Assembly (NCBI GenBank): GCA_002007465.1
Contig: LNAC01000036.1
Coordinates: forward strand, 2,120,881 to 2,184,880
Length of the DNA: 64,000 nt
Reading direction: 5' to 3'
Origin: Ailurus styani
Lineage: Eukaryota > Chordata > Mammalia > Carnivora > Ailuridae
Shown one piece after another: positions 11,075-21,608 of the stretch. Positions within the stretch are counted from its first letter, which is position 1, and each line of letters begins with the position of its first letter. Under the pieces are notes generated by a model. It had not been told where the DNA came from, searched no databases, and worked only from the letters and a program-made list of their open reading frames with translations. A program made the position numbers and the translations under genes.

Positions 11075-11487
11075 GGAATATTACTCGACCATAAAAAGGA
11101 ATGAATTCTTGCCATTTGCAACAACACAGATGGATCTAGAAGATATACCGCTAACTGAAAAAGGTCAGAAAAGACTAATACCACATGATTTCTCTCATAT
11201 GTGGGATTTAAGAGACAAAACAAAGAAAGAAAGAAAAAAGGGGGGGAACCCAGACTCTTGACTATAGGTAACCAACTGGTGGTTATGAGAGGGGAGAGGA
11301 GTTGGGTGCCAGTGGCAGGGCGGGGGTAGGTGATGGTGACCAAGAACATACTTATTGTGATGAGCACATAACATGTATAGGACAGCTGAATCACTGTATT
11401 GTACAAGTGAAACTAATATAACACTGTATTTTAATTCTATTTGAACAAAAGAAAAAGAAGGAGGAGGAGGAGGAGGAGAAGGAGAAG
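10325..11487 (+). mobile_element. 5'-truncated L1: end of ORF2 and 3' UTR
   Basis: Sense L1 ORF2 C-terminal text (AAGGGAAGCAACAGCAAAATT, CCAAAGAAGACATACAGATA, CATATGATCCAGTAATTCCA, CATTTACCCAAAGAAAATGA), then 3' UTR and a purine-rich (GGA)n tail. Many stops and frameshifts make it dead. A (CA)n tract has expanded inside at 11043-11072. The target-site duplication AAGAAATAGAACTTA/AAGAAATAGAGCTTA (9678-9692, 11485-11499) shows it was the first insertion at this site. Confidence 0.9.
11043..11072 (+). repeat. (CA)n microsatellite inside L1
   Basis: About 15 CA units within the L1 ORF2 region, between GTACATATATTCATATATAC and AATGGAATATTACTCG. Confidence 0.97.
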
Positions 11488-11490
11488 AAA
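11456..11490 (+). repeat. (GGA)n tract in L1 tail
   Basis: Purine-only GGA/GAA triplets that grew from the A-rich L1 tail, directly before the 3' target-site copy. Confidence 0.9.
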
Positions 11491-11654
11491 TAGAGCTTAC
11501 ACTCTACTAATGCCTGTAGGAATGCTTGTAGGAATCTACCAATGCCTGTAGGAATCCAATAGCTTTACATGGAATCACAAGTATTAGAATGACTTTTCAT
11601 GTTTAATTATCACTCATATTTTAAGGTTCACTTTGAGTATTTAGAGCTTTCTTA

Positions 11655-12115
11655 CAGCCATCGAAAGTGCTATCCTCTGTGTCCAGAATGTTCTTTGCTT
11701 AGCTGCATCTCATTCATCAAGTTTCAACTTAGACAAAGCTTCCCTAGAGAGAATTCCTCTTTCAACCCTATTTAAGTACCTCTCTCACTTTATTTTTGTC
11801 TCTCCCAGCATCTGTTTTGCGTATTTACTATCAATATGCAATTTAAAACAGAGACAGTACCAAAAATCATGTTTTCTCTAGCGGGATGAAATTTGGGGAG
11901 GTGCCAATATCATTCACACACCCANGTATTTACTATCAATATGCAATTTAAAACAGAGACAGTACCAAAAAGGGGAAAATCATGTTTTCTCTAGCGGGAT
12001 GAAATTTGGGGAGGTGCCAATATCATTCACACACCCATCTATACCCAGGGCTTCCCACGGTGCCTAGCACTCTGTAGATGCTTGATAAATAAATGGATTA
12101 ACAAATATATTGCCA
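11655..12115 (+). mobile_element. L2 3' region, interrupted by assembly duplication
   Basis: CCAGAATGTTCTTTGCTTAG, ACAAAGCTTCCCTAGAGAG and CCCAGGGCTTCCCACGGTGC then CTAGCACTCTGTAGATGCTTG follow the order of the L2 3' end. About 112 bases in the middle are present twice around an N at 11925. Confidence 0.7.
11821..12037. repeat. Direct duplication around N (assembly join)
   Basis: Copy A (11821-11924) and copy B (11926-12037) are identical except for 8 extra bases (AGGGGAAA) in copy B. The single N at 11925 joins them, which points to two allelic or overlapping contig ends. Confidence 0.9.
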
Positions 12116-12169
12116 GGTTGAATACAGTACCTGAAACACAGTATTTTTCAATAAATGTACTATAACATA

Positions 12170-12290
12170 CCAATTAGGAAATCGAGGCTTAGAAAAGTTA
12201 AGTAATTTGTCTGAAATACATGCCTAGTAAATGATGAATTTCTGTCTCTGAACCCCAGGATCTTCTGCTACACAACATGGACTGGAATAT
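12170..12290 (-). mobile_element. MIR fragment
   Basis: AATCGAGGCTTAGAAAAGTT, then AAGTAATTTGTCTGAAATACA and CTCTGAACCCCAGGATCTTC, is the antisense MIR core. Confidence 0.7.
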
Positions 12291-12534
12291 TCATGCTGGT
12301 TTTCATGATCTATTTACAAGAGTGTGTTAAATGAGGAGTCTCAGATCACTAACATGCTTGTTTACCACCAGTAAATATGCCCAAGACAGAGATGGTTCTG
12401 TGTCCTACTTCAACCCAAGCATCAATGCTAAAACTCCAAATACAATTTGATCTCTAAATTTCCTTTTAATTCCATTTGGTCATTGCTGGAAACACAATTT
12501 ATCTGGCACATTGCTTGCTGCCAAACATCAGACT

Positions 12535-12700
12535 AGGTACTTTAGGGATCTTTGTCAATCCTTACAGTAGTCTTTGTGATAATTTTAAGGGTGAAGAAAC
12601 TAAGGTTCAGAGAATCCATCACACTTGAAAGTGTACAAGTGTGGTGGAGCTTAGATTCAAACCCAGGTCTGCATCCAGAAGCCATGATTTTAGGTACAGA
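12535..12700 (-). mobile_element. MIR fragment
   Basis: GGGTGAAGAAACTAAGGTTC, then AGAGAATCC, GTGGTGGAGCTTAGATTCAA and ACCCAGGTCTGCATCCAGAAG. Antisense MIR, well preserved. Confidence 0.75.
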
Positions 12701-13019
12701 AATACACATGGTCTTTGGACTCGTTCAACCATCTCTGATATTCACAGTATCAGAGAACTGTGAATGGTTTTGAGGGTGTTTGGTGATTTCAGTCTGACAT
12801 AGCACAGACTATTACCTGCGCCACCACCGCCTCCCAGCTCCCAAATTTTGACATGCCTGAGAACAAATATTCTTTGGAGGCAGTGATTTATTTTCCATTT
12901 CCCCTTTTGGTATTTCTTCTCAGAAAACTTCTCTTTGTGTTAACACTATCAGATAAGTAGGTGTGCGTCTGTCTCAATCGGTTGGTGTGGTGTTCATGAG
13001 CATATTTAAGTCTTAAGGT

Positions 13020-13620
13020 GCAACAAATGACGTCTCTTTTGGTTCCAAATATTATCAATAAAACTCTTAAAGAAACAGAGGAAAAACAGAACCATTTTAC
13101 ATTTTCCTCTCACATTTAGAGATACACGTCAGACAGGTGGTCCCAGTAACAAATGCATCATTCTTGTGACCAAGAACCTGAAAGTCACGAGGAACTATTA
13201 AGTCACAAGACTGCAGCTCACGTCCCAAGGAAAAGACCACAGCGAGGGTTCCTGGAGTTGCCCAAGTGTTCTTTTGACTCAACTGCTTCTTCTTCTTAGC
13301 AGCAGCTTTTCTCACAGAGGGATTATATACAAACACCACAGAGGTGAGATTTAGGATAAAGTGAATTTAATTAATTGAGGGGACCATGGTTATAAAATCG
13401 CTTTTGCATGTTTTCATTACATCTTAACAACAGATTAAAATGGACTCATTACGATGACTACAACTACAGGATCTTAAGAACAGACATTTTAAATCCTTCC
13501 TTTTTAAAGAACATTTGTATTACATTTTTAGGGGGAGACATCTAATATGTCTCTGCTCAGCCATTTGACCGGATTTTCCATATGTTACTACAATTAATCT
13601 ATTAAATTTATTTATTAAAC
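13020..13620. other. Unassigned DNA
   Basis: No repeat family recognised. An antisense frame of 80 codons (13097-13339) has a lysine run near its start but no known domain, and may be chance or an unidentified old repeat. Confidence 0.35.
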
Positions 13621-13624
13621 TATT

Positions 13625-13765
13625 ATTTCATTAGCACCTGGTTCATAGATTTCCTTTCTACATGCTATGCTTGAGGTGGGCTCTAAGAATAAAATGAAGT
13701 TTCTGCCTTGAGGATTTCACTATTTAATGACACAAGAACAGACACATGAATGGATCATTATTTTT
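13625..13765 (-). mobile_element. L2 3'-region fragment
   Basis: ATGCTATGCTTGAGGTGGGC, GTTTCTGCCTTGAGGATTTC and CACAAGAACAGACACATG match the antisense L2 phrase for size, store and damage of the 3' region (TGCCCTCATGGAGCTTAC...). Diverged. Confidence 0.5.
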
Positions 13766-13799
13766 TTAAAAATAGAAACCACTTTAAGCTAAATTAAGA

Positions 13800-13890
13800 C
13801 AGCATAGTGTAGCACTGGGTGTTAATCTTGGGTCTGGCATTTACCTCTATGTGACCTCGGGCAAGTCATTAAAACTTGCCGTACCTCTGA
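13800..13890 (+). mobile_element. MIR fragment
   Basis: GGGTCTGGCATTTACCTCTA, then TGTGACCTCGGGCAAGTCATT, is a typical sense MIR core. Confidence 0.75.
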
Positions 13891-14159
13891 AGTACCCTCC
13901 ACAGAATAGGCAAAGGATATTTTCCATTGAGATGAGGCTTGGTCCTCCAAAGACTGCTTTGTATAAAAGGCTGTTAGGAAACAGAACATGAGCAGAGGTT
14001 TTCGATGAGCTCTGTGCTTGGCTTGGCCTGTCACACTTCGGCCATCTGTCCTGAAGAGAACATGTCTCAGGTAGCTGCAGATTCGAGATGCATGAACAGA
14101 AAGACAGGATAGATGTGAACCCCACAAGCAGCCCAGAGCCAAGCTCAGCAGAGCATCAG

Positions 14160-14640
14160 GAGATATGCAGAGTCCTGAACAATAAACTATATGCTAAACC
14201 ACTGAGATCCTGAGGTCAGTCATGACACATCAAAGGTAATGAATACATTATCAGTATAAGAAAAAAAGGTATTTTCAAATGAATAGAAGAGACTGGTTCT
14301 CTTTTGGTGTCTATTAGCTTTCTGAGGCTTACAGGTTTAGAAAGAGACGTTTTTATATAGCCTTTACTTAATAACAATGTGAGATCTTACTTATGCTGTC
14401 TGGGATGCCTAAAATAGGAAATTCACCGTGTGCAAAGTATATCGTTAGCTCGCATACCCAAAACTGCCGCAGCAAATTTAGGAGAGAAGATTTTGAAGAA
14501 GCTCTTGAAAATCTACACCTGGATCATTAATATCTTATAAATAAACTTGACTCCAATGTAGGGACTATTGTCCAACACTTTGGAGATGAAGATCTTTACA
14601 TGAAGGTGGGTGTTGGATTGATTATTTGCCTCTATGGACC
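14160..14640. other. Unassigned DNA
   Basis: No feature recognised between the MIR and the next SINE. Confidence 0.4.
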
Positions 14641-14671
14641 TCTTCCTTGCTCATTCAAAATATTTTCATGA

Positions 14672-14866
14672 GGGCGCCTGGGTGGCTCAGTGGGTTAAAG
14701 CCTCTGCTTTCGGCTCAGGCCATGATCTCAGGGTCCTGGGATCGAGGCCCGCTTCGGGCTCTCTGCTCAGCGGGGAGCCTGCTTCCCCCTCTCTCTCTCT
14801 GCCTGACTCTCTGCCTCCTTGTGATCTCTCTCCCTCTGTGAAATAAATAAATAAAATCTTTTAAAA
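14672..14866 (+). mobile_element. Young can-SINE, GTGAAATAAA-tail variant
   Basis: Head GGGCGCCTGGGTGGCTCAGT, tail TCTCCCTCTGTGAAATAAAT. A perfect target-site duplication AAAATATTTTCATGA lies at 14657-14671 and 14867-14881. The tail variant is shared with the copy at 52757 and differs from the CTGTGTCAAATAAA type of the other young copies. Confidence 0.97.
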
Positions 14867-14889
14867 AAAATATTTTCATGAAATGGGGA

Positions 14890-15640
14890 ACAACAGACAA
14901 AGCACCTGTACTGATCACTCTGGAGAAGGATATCTGCCTGGACATAATGATTTTTGTTTGTTAGTTTGTTTAAAATTTTTACACTATGAAACCTACTATG
15001 ACTGAAATGTCCTTGGCATATACCAGTCAAAAACCAGGGACATTGTGTCCTTTATCCCTGCTTCACTGTCTTCCACCTCAAGTTATCCATGCACATAATA
15101 AAACATTAGGAGAATTTTTAAAAAGGAGAGAGAGTGAGAGAGATTAAACATCCCAAAAGGTCAAAAATCAATGATCCTTTTACAGATGGGACTCTTGGGA
15201 AACCTGCATGCTTTGCTTTTAGCCAGGGTTTTAGACTGCTTCTTGAATACTTGGTTTTTGATGATATAAATCAATAATTTCTTCAAGGGAGGTCCTCTAG
15301 GGACCAAGGGATGCTACCTTTGAAATATCAAATAATCTCTGCCAGTGCAGGAAGGGCTTCTAAGCATATTCTTTGGTTATGCATTGCTCTTTAACAGGCA
15401 AGAATTAAATTTCAAGAATAATGACTTTCACTTGGAGACACACTACCTCTTCCAGGTTGGCAAGGGGGTGGGAAATGGGTGCTCTCTCATACCACCGGTG
15501 GAAGGAAGGAAGGGTAAATACTCTCTTAGTATACAATGTGAAAATTCAAATCATGAACGGAGGAAAAAAATACTCCACACACTTTAACCTTGGATATTAT
15601 CCTAAGCAAACTGTCTTTGGAGAGTGAAAAATGTTACCTC
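14890..15640. other. Unassigned DNA
   Basis: No repeat family, exon or RNA gene recognised. Confidence 0.4.
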
Positions 15641-16040
15641 TTATGAGCGTTCATTACAACAGCACTTACTTGGAAATAACCAAAACTCCAGCCAAGGTAG
15701 CTGGGCTAACCCATCTGTATAAATTCAAAACTCAGAACACCATACTCCCAGTGATTTTTTCAGAAACTGTTTAGTGATACTGAATGGCATTTAAGATATA
15801 GTAAAGCAGCAAACTACAAAACACATTACCAAAAATGCCCCTTTTTAAAAAAATATAATTAAACATGATAGGGGTTAGTAAAGTGGGAAAATATTAACAG
15901 AGGTTATCTCTGGGTGTCGGATTATGAATGATTTTCATTTCCTGCTTTGTGTTCTTATTTTGTTTCTCATCTAATATTCTAAAATGAATATGTATATATT
16001 TTAATTAAATAGTATAATAAATGCTACTTTAAAAAAATAT
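15640..16040 (+). mobile_element. Old L1M 3'-end fragment
   Basis: ATATTAACAGAGGTTATCTC, then TGGGTGTCGGATTATGAATGA, followed by T-rich and ATAAATGCTAC text, matches the L1M 3' UTR pattern (GTTAACAGTGGTTATCTCTGGGTGG). The left half is weak. Confidence 0.5.
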
Positions 16041-16044
16041 CCCT

Positions 16045-16285
16045 GAAGAACAGTTTCTAAACTTCATCACTATGGACATCGGGGACTGGATAATTATTTG
16101 TTGTAAGGGACAACCTGTACACTTAGGATCTTTAGCAGCATCTATGTCCTCTACTCATTATAGGTCAGTAAAACACTGCCAGAAATACACAGTGTGACAA
16201 CCAGAAACGTCACCAAATACCACCAAATAACCACTGGGCGAGGGGAGCAAAAATCACCTCATTGAGAAATCACTAACTTAAAATA
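16045..16285 (-). mobile_element. MER20 (hAT-Charlie nonautonomous DNA transposon)
   Basis: CATCACTATGGACATCGGGG, ACTGGATAATTATTTGTTGT, CTTTAGCAGCATCTATGTCC and TGTGACAACCAGAAACGTCAC are collinear with the reverse complement of MER20. Confidence 0.8.
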
Positions 16286-16639
16286 CCCATGGAGGAATTA
16301 AATTCAAAAGTCCTTAAAGGTTGAATCTAAAATAAAGAACTATTACTAATAATAATTTCTCCTGTTCTTGTAGCAGATAAAGGCAAGAGGTAGGGTAGGA
16401 AGGGAGGAGTTATGTCAGCTCATTTAATTCGGTCTCCTTGATGATAATGAGGAGGAGTTAGACCTTAACAGGTCGAAACCAGCCTTCATGGCTCCAGTTT
16501 TCTACCAGTTCACTACGGTTCTGCAGAGAGACCATGTGATGTGGTGAGGCCTTTTGTACACCAAAGATACTCCCATAGGGCAGTGGGGCATGAGGATGCG
16601 GGGTTGAGGAGCCCAAATGACCGAACAACCAGGCTCTCC

Positions 16640-16745
16640 TTGTTTGTTTAGTTGCCTATAAAATATGGCTCCTGTGTCCCAGAGAATTAAGGTTACTTGT
16701 CCAAGATTACACAGCTTGATTTGAATTCTGAGTCTGATTCATCGA
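16640..16745 (-). mobile_element. MIR fragment
   Basis: AGAATTAAGGTTACTTGTCC, AAGATTACACAGCTTGATTTG and ATTCTGAGTCTGATTC form an antisense MIR core. Confidence 0.65.
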
Positions 16746-17244
16746 GACTATTTAGCCATATTAGGTTATCTTCTCAACTTCCTTCTCCTCGTATGAAAAA
16801 TATGTATATGGTGTGGTATGTTACCCATCACACAAGGGTGCTAGGAGTTGTCCGCAAGCAAGTGTACAAGACTAGTCCTGGAAAACTTTAAAGTGAAGAA
16901 GAAATATCAGAAAGTATTATGAATAACATTACTATTTTCACTCTGTGGTCTAAGTATTTCCCGATACCACTAACATTGGGAAAATACACAGAACTTCAAT
17001 GGATTGTCTATACAGAACTCAGAAGCCGGGTAAGAGAACAGTTTTTAGGAAGCACCAGTCTACATGTGTTGCTTAAAGAAATGTTAATGTCACATGTCCA
17101 AAATGAACAAACTTTTCCTTAGTGGTACCTTTTGCAAATAAATGAGAATGTGGGAAAATGTGTGACAGGGACCCAGAAATTGAAAGACACACAAATTATA
17201 GGAGCTAACAAAGGAGCACAGTGGTGGTGGGAGGCTGAGGCTCT
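16746..17244. other. Unassigned DNA
   Basis: No feature recognised. Confidence 0.4.
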
Positions 17245-17257
17245 AAAACCAGACACA

Positions 17258-17456
17258 AGGGCACCTGGGTGGCTCAGTGGGTTAAAGCCCCTGCTTTCGG
17301 CTCAGGTCATATTCTCAGGGTCCTGGGATCGAGGCCCGCATCGGGCTCCCTGCTCAGCGGGGAGCCTGCTTCCTCCTCTCTCTCTGCCTGCCTCTCTGCC
17401 GACTTGTGATCTGATCTCTCTCTCTGTGTCAAATAAATAAATTAATTAAATAAAAT
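17258..17456 (+). mobile_element. Young mustelid-type can-SINE
   Basis: GGGCACCTGGGTGGCTCAGT head. The target-site duplication AAAACCAGACAC lies at 17245-17256 and 17457-17468. The tail is AAATAAATAAATTAATTAAA. Confidence 0.97.
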
Positions 17457-17469
17457 AAAACCAGACACC

Positions 17470-18040
17470 ATTAGGAGACACTTCCATGATTATTCCATTT
17501 TTGTCCTGGAAAGCTATTAATATCATATGTTTGGCCAATCAAGTTGGTGTTACCATCCAATTAAATTATAGTTAGAATAACTCCTTGCATTCTAAGACTT
17601 CAAATCAGTGCTTTATGCCCTTAGCAGTACTTCTTTCTCCTTAAAACAAGACTATGAAGTACTGAGCACAATCTGGTGGCCAGCATTTCAGTGCATATTC
17701 ATGATAGACACGTACCAGAGGAGCGTATGTTTGATGTCTATACCCTTCTGCACGACATTTCCCTTTGCAATTGCCAGTGGCTGGGCAAGGACACTCAAAC
17801 ATGAGGATATAATACCCCAGACTCTACTACTTATGTGAAGTGGTGTTACAAATTTCCCAACCTGGGGAGCTGCATTCACTTGGCTCCATGTCACAAATAA
17901 TCTCACGGGCATTATATTCCTAGACCAAGAAGAAAACTGAAGCAAGTTTTCCAGGCCTTTGATAGATGAGGCAGAATGTTCCCAGAGTGAGGCTCAGGGG
18001 AGGCTCATAAAAGGTGTCACAATAGAAAAAGCTAGTTCTA
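17470..18040. other. Unassigned DNA
   Basis: No repeat, RNA gene or exon recognised. Confidence 0.4.
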
Positions 18041-18044
18041 GACT

Positions 18045-18320
18045 TGGCTCTGAACTTCTTTTATTTCCTCCAGGGGATAATCCTTACTGTCCCTTCCAGG
18101 CTTTCATGTGTGGCATTCGCTCTGTCTAGAACCCTATCTAACCCCCACTTCTGCACACCTTACCTCTACCCACCTTCAACCCATAGAACACCAGCCAGTC
18201 AAAGCTTTCCAGGGCATTCCCTAACTCAACTCCCAGGTCCGAGTTGGATGTCCCATGTCTTTGTACTCTAGTCTCCTCTTTTTATAATATTTATAGCCCT
18301 CTAGCATAATTGCTGTTAAC
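18045..18320 (+). mobile_element. L2 3' region
   Basis: TCCAGGCTTTCATGTGTGGC, then ATTCGCTCTGTCTAGAACCC and a later CCTCTTTTTATAATATTTATAGC, follow L2 order (GGCCTTTGCACTTGCTGTTCCCTCTGCCTGGAACGC region). Confidence 0.6.
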
Positions 18321-18522
18321 TCTGTTTTCAAAAACAAAGTAAAGAAAATGATCTTATTTTTCAATATCTTGCACAGTAGAGCAAAATGATAGATTTTGAA
18401 TGTAGATATACGGATGATTCCAATACACTCCTAATCTATTTTATGATCTGGCTTTCTATATTAACTAGATTTTGCTGTTTAGAGTAACACCTCTAAGACC
18501 TAGCTGTTTAAGACAATTCTTT

Positions 18523-18704
18523 TTTTTTTAAAAGATTTTATTTATTTATTACAGAGAGAGAGATTACAAGTAGGCAGAGAGGCAGGCAGAGAGACAGGGA
18601 GAGGAGGAAGCAAGCTCCCTGCTGAGCAGAGAGCCCGAAGTGGGCCTCGATCCTGACCTGAGCTGAAAGCAGAGGCTTTAACCCACTGAGCCACCCAGGC
18701 GCCC
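18523..18704 (-). mobile_element. Young can-SINE with internal deletion
   Basis: Antisense copy flanked by AAGACAATTCTTT (18510-18522, 18705-18717). The stretch normally reading CCAGGACCCTGAGATCATGA is shortened to a direct CGATCCTGACCTGAG join, removing roughly 20 bases across box B. Confidence 0.96.
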
Positions 18705-18719
18705 AAGACAATTCTTTAC

Positions 18720-19940
18720 TTAGCTCAGATTCCTATGGATGTGCTGGGTGATCATTCTGGTCTGGGCTGGTCCCACTAATCTCTGCTAGAATCCCTAACG
18801 GGTCAGCAATTATCTGCAGCTTAACCAGAGAATATTCATTCACAAGGTAGTTGCAAGATTCCCAAGAGCAGCAAAGAAAGGAAGACCCCAAGGTACCAGT
18901 ATTTATCAAGTCTCTGTTTGCATCAGAGAGATCCCATTGGCTACAGCAGGCCACGTGACGCAGACAAGTCCACTAAAACTCCCCAGTGGTGCGGCAACAA
19001 TGACATGTAAACAAATTAGAAACCCACCCTGCAGCCTCCCTACTCTCTTGTTGCTCAATAAATCCTATAACTAATTCCTAAGTCTTCTTTTCCCTAGACA
19101 CCCCCATGTCTGCCAACATGAGAACCCTCTTTTCTTTATCAATAATAAATATGACCATGACTGTGTTCATTAATACTTTACGATGATTTACTCTTGAGAG
19201 CAAGTAGTAGTGGGGGAGAGGAGCAGAAAAAGAGTCTGAGGCCACTTGCTGAATACATTATGCATTTCCTACGAAGCCATCCTCCAGGAACAGAAAGAGC
19301 TCACTTTACAGGATCTTAAAATACAGCTGTTTGTACTATCGAAGCAAAAATATGTACATTCCTTGAAATATGTTGATTCACTCATTCCCACTTACTTGCC
19401 TCAGCCTGTTCCCTTGACCCCTCATTAAATACATTCGTGACAATGAAGTGTGCACCTCCAGCAGTGGCTTCTCAGTCACAAATTCCCAGTACAGCTTTTT
19501 TTGGTAAAACTGATTTAAAATAAAAGTGTGTTATTTTAACCGGCTCCCTCCCTTTCCCCACACACCCTAAATCCTTTTCATTATCCACCTCTCCTTTCCC
19601 ATGAAATTACAGGGGGGTATTTGCAGCCTTAAGTCTCTTAAGCTGACTTCAACTGACCATGTCAGCCTGTGTTCACAAGCTTATTTCAGAGAAGCCCCTG
19701 AAACCTAGAAAGGATGGGTTTACTAGGATGTGGCTCCCTGGGGATGAGCCAGGCACATCTGTAATTCTAAGGAGAGCGTAATGAGGAAAAACTGGTGGCA
19801 TCCTGAATGGCTCACAGCTGTTCTGGAAGCAGATAAATAAGATGCTCGACAGGAGATCCCTAATTGGAGCCAGTTTTTCTTAAGTGGATACACAATATGG
19901 TGCAAGACTGGGTGTTGGAACGCTCATAGTGTTGTTCACA
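18720..19940. other. Unassigned DNA
   Basis: About 1.2 kb with no recognised element. A TTGTTGCTCAATAAATCC at about 19050 resembles an LTR polyadenylation region, but no LTR ends were found. Confidence 0.35.
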
Positions 19941-19945
19941 TGTAA

Positions 19946-20152
19946 CTCAGTTTGTCTTGTAAACAGTTACCGTTTCAAACCTAGCACCCTCTTTTTACTA
20001 AAGGGGAAACATGTTCGCCTCGTCCATTTTTTTCCACACTACTTAAAGNCTCAGTTTGTCTTGTAAACAGTTACCGTTTCAAACCTAGCGCCCTCTTTTT
20101 ACTAAAGGGGAAACATGTTCGCCTCGTCCATTTTTTTCCACACTACTTAAAG
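19946..20152. repeat. Direct duplication around N (assembly join)
   Basis: Two 103-bp copies (19946-20048 and 20050-20152) flank the N at 20049. They differ at one base (CCTAGCACCC and CCTAGCGCCC). Confidence 0.93.
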
Positions 20153-20215
20153 GCAAGCTAGGATTGTTTTTCCTGGTGTTTTCCTAGTGTAAAACCCCCT
20201 TGGTTTGTCGGCTGT

Positions 20216-20366
20216 CTCTTTCTTTCCTTCTTCCCTTTTGGTTTTTCTCTTTCCTTTTCTTCCGTGCCTCTTTCCCTTCCTTTGTCCTTACCTTCTTGCT
20301 CTCTTTCTCCTCCTCCTCTGCTTTTTCCTCTCCACTTTCTTCCCTTCTTCCTTCCTTCTTTCAGGT
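20216..20366 (+). repeat. Pyrimidine-rich tract
   Basis: About 150 bases almost entirely C and T with a few G. It creates long open frames in several registers by composition alone. Confidence 0.85.
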
Positions 20367-20369
20367 CTT

Positions 20370-20970
20370 CCTATCTCTGAAGGTACCAGTTCTTCTGTGT
20401 TAGAATCAAAAGCATTGAATTCATTATTCCCTTTCAGACCCTGACCACCCAACCTGAATGCTGGGATGTACTTGCTTCAGGGTTGTGGACTTGGGGCCCT
20501 TTTGAGAGAATGTCTGTAGTATTTCAGAGCTCATCGGAGAAATGGATAAATAGCTTGTAATAAGAAGATAAGAGACTTCATTTGCAGAGAAAATTTTTAA
20601 ATGTATTCCCTCTAAAATTGTTTTGTTTCAAAAGCAACTGGAAATAGTTCTCCTCTTCTGCCTCATCTTCTTCTTTACTTTGGGGTAGGAGAAGGCACTG
20701 TTCTTATGAGGGACTTGACCTGCCTTGGACCTTAGTATTAGCACCATTCTCCAGCAAAGAACTACGAGGAAACTAGCTCAGAGACTACTTATCTTTAAAG
20801 AGAACAATAACATAATGAATACACTACATAAAATCACTGTGCTCACGTCTCCTGATGTTTGGGAGACAATCCAGAATTCTTTCAACAGGGAGCCTGCTTT
20901 TCTTCCACAAATGGAGCCTTTTACTAGTTCTCATTAAATAAAGAAATCCCTCCCAGCATGGGACAATTTT
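20370..20970. other. Unassigned DNA
   Basis: No feature recognised. Confidence 0.4.
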
Positions 20971-20993
20971 GCTTTTAAAAATATTAATTGTCA

Positions 20994-21191
20994 GGGCGCC
21001 TGGGTGGCTCAGTGGGTTAAAGCCGCTGCCTTCGGCTCAGGTCATGATCCCAGGGTCCTGGGATCGAGGCCCACATCGGGCTCTCTGCTCGGCAGGGAGC
21101 CTGCTTCCTCCTCTCTCCTCTCTCTCTGCCTGCCTCTCCCTACTTGTGGTCTCTCTCTCTGTGTCAAATCAATAAATAAAATCTTTAAAAA
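20994..21191 (+). mobile_element. Young mustelid-type can-SINE
   Basis: GGGCGCCTGGGTGGCTCAGT head with a CCGCTGCCTTCGG variant, shared with the copy at 48838. The target-site duplication AAAAATATTAATTGTCA lies at 20977-20993 and 21192-21208. Confidence 0.97.
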
Positions 21192-21592
21192 AAAAATATT
21201 AATTGTCATTATTTGCAATATTTTTTGTTTTTCCCAATAGGACAGCATATATCCATTCTTTCCAGAACATTTCAACCCCTCACTCCTGGAATGAGATACA
21301 GTCTAAATCTCATCACTGAAACTTCAACTGTCTGGGGCATATTGTTCTCTGGTAATAAAATGTACTAGAATGGTACTATTTTTACACCTTCCTGGCTTCC
21401 CAGTGCCCTGAGATTGGAGTGGCACTGGTGATTCCATTTTCCTACTCATTTAGTTGTGTTTGGAAAGTGGAAGCAGATAGCCTAGAAACAAGTGTCAGAG
21501 GAGAAAAGGAAATGCCATGAGGTATAGTTAGATGATCTTAACGGTCCCTCTCAGAGTAGCTCCTTCTGATTTGGAGATAAATTCTTTTGTGG

Positions 21593-21608
21593 GCAATCAT
21601 AAATTTTA
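21593..21608. repeat. Target-site duplication, left copy, of U6 fragment
   Basis: GCAATCATAAATTTTA, repeated exactly at 21634-21649. Its last 7 bases are also part of the U6 match. Confidence 0.9.

Noticed and set aside
19000..19200. LTR with a TTGCTCAATAAATCC polyadenylation-like region
   Set aside because: No TG...CA ends, no duplicated target and no internal match found.
20216..20366. Open frames rich in F, S, L and P
   Set aside because: Produced by the pyrimidine tract in every register.
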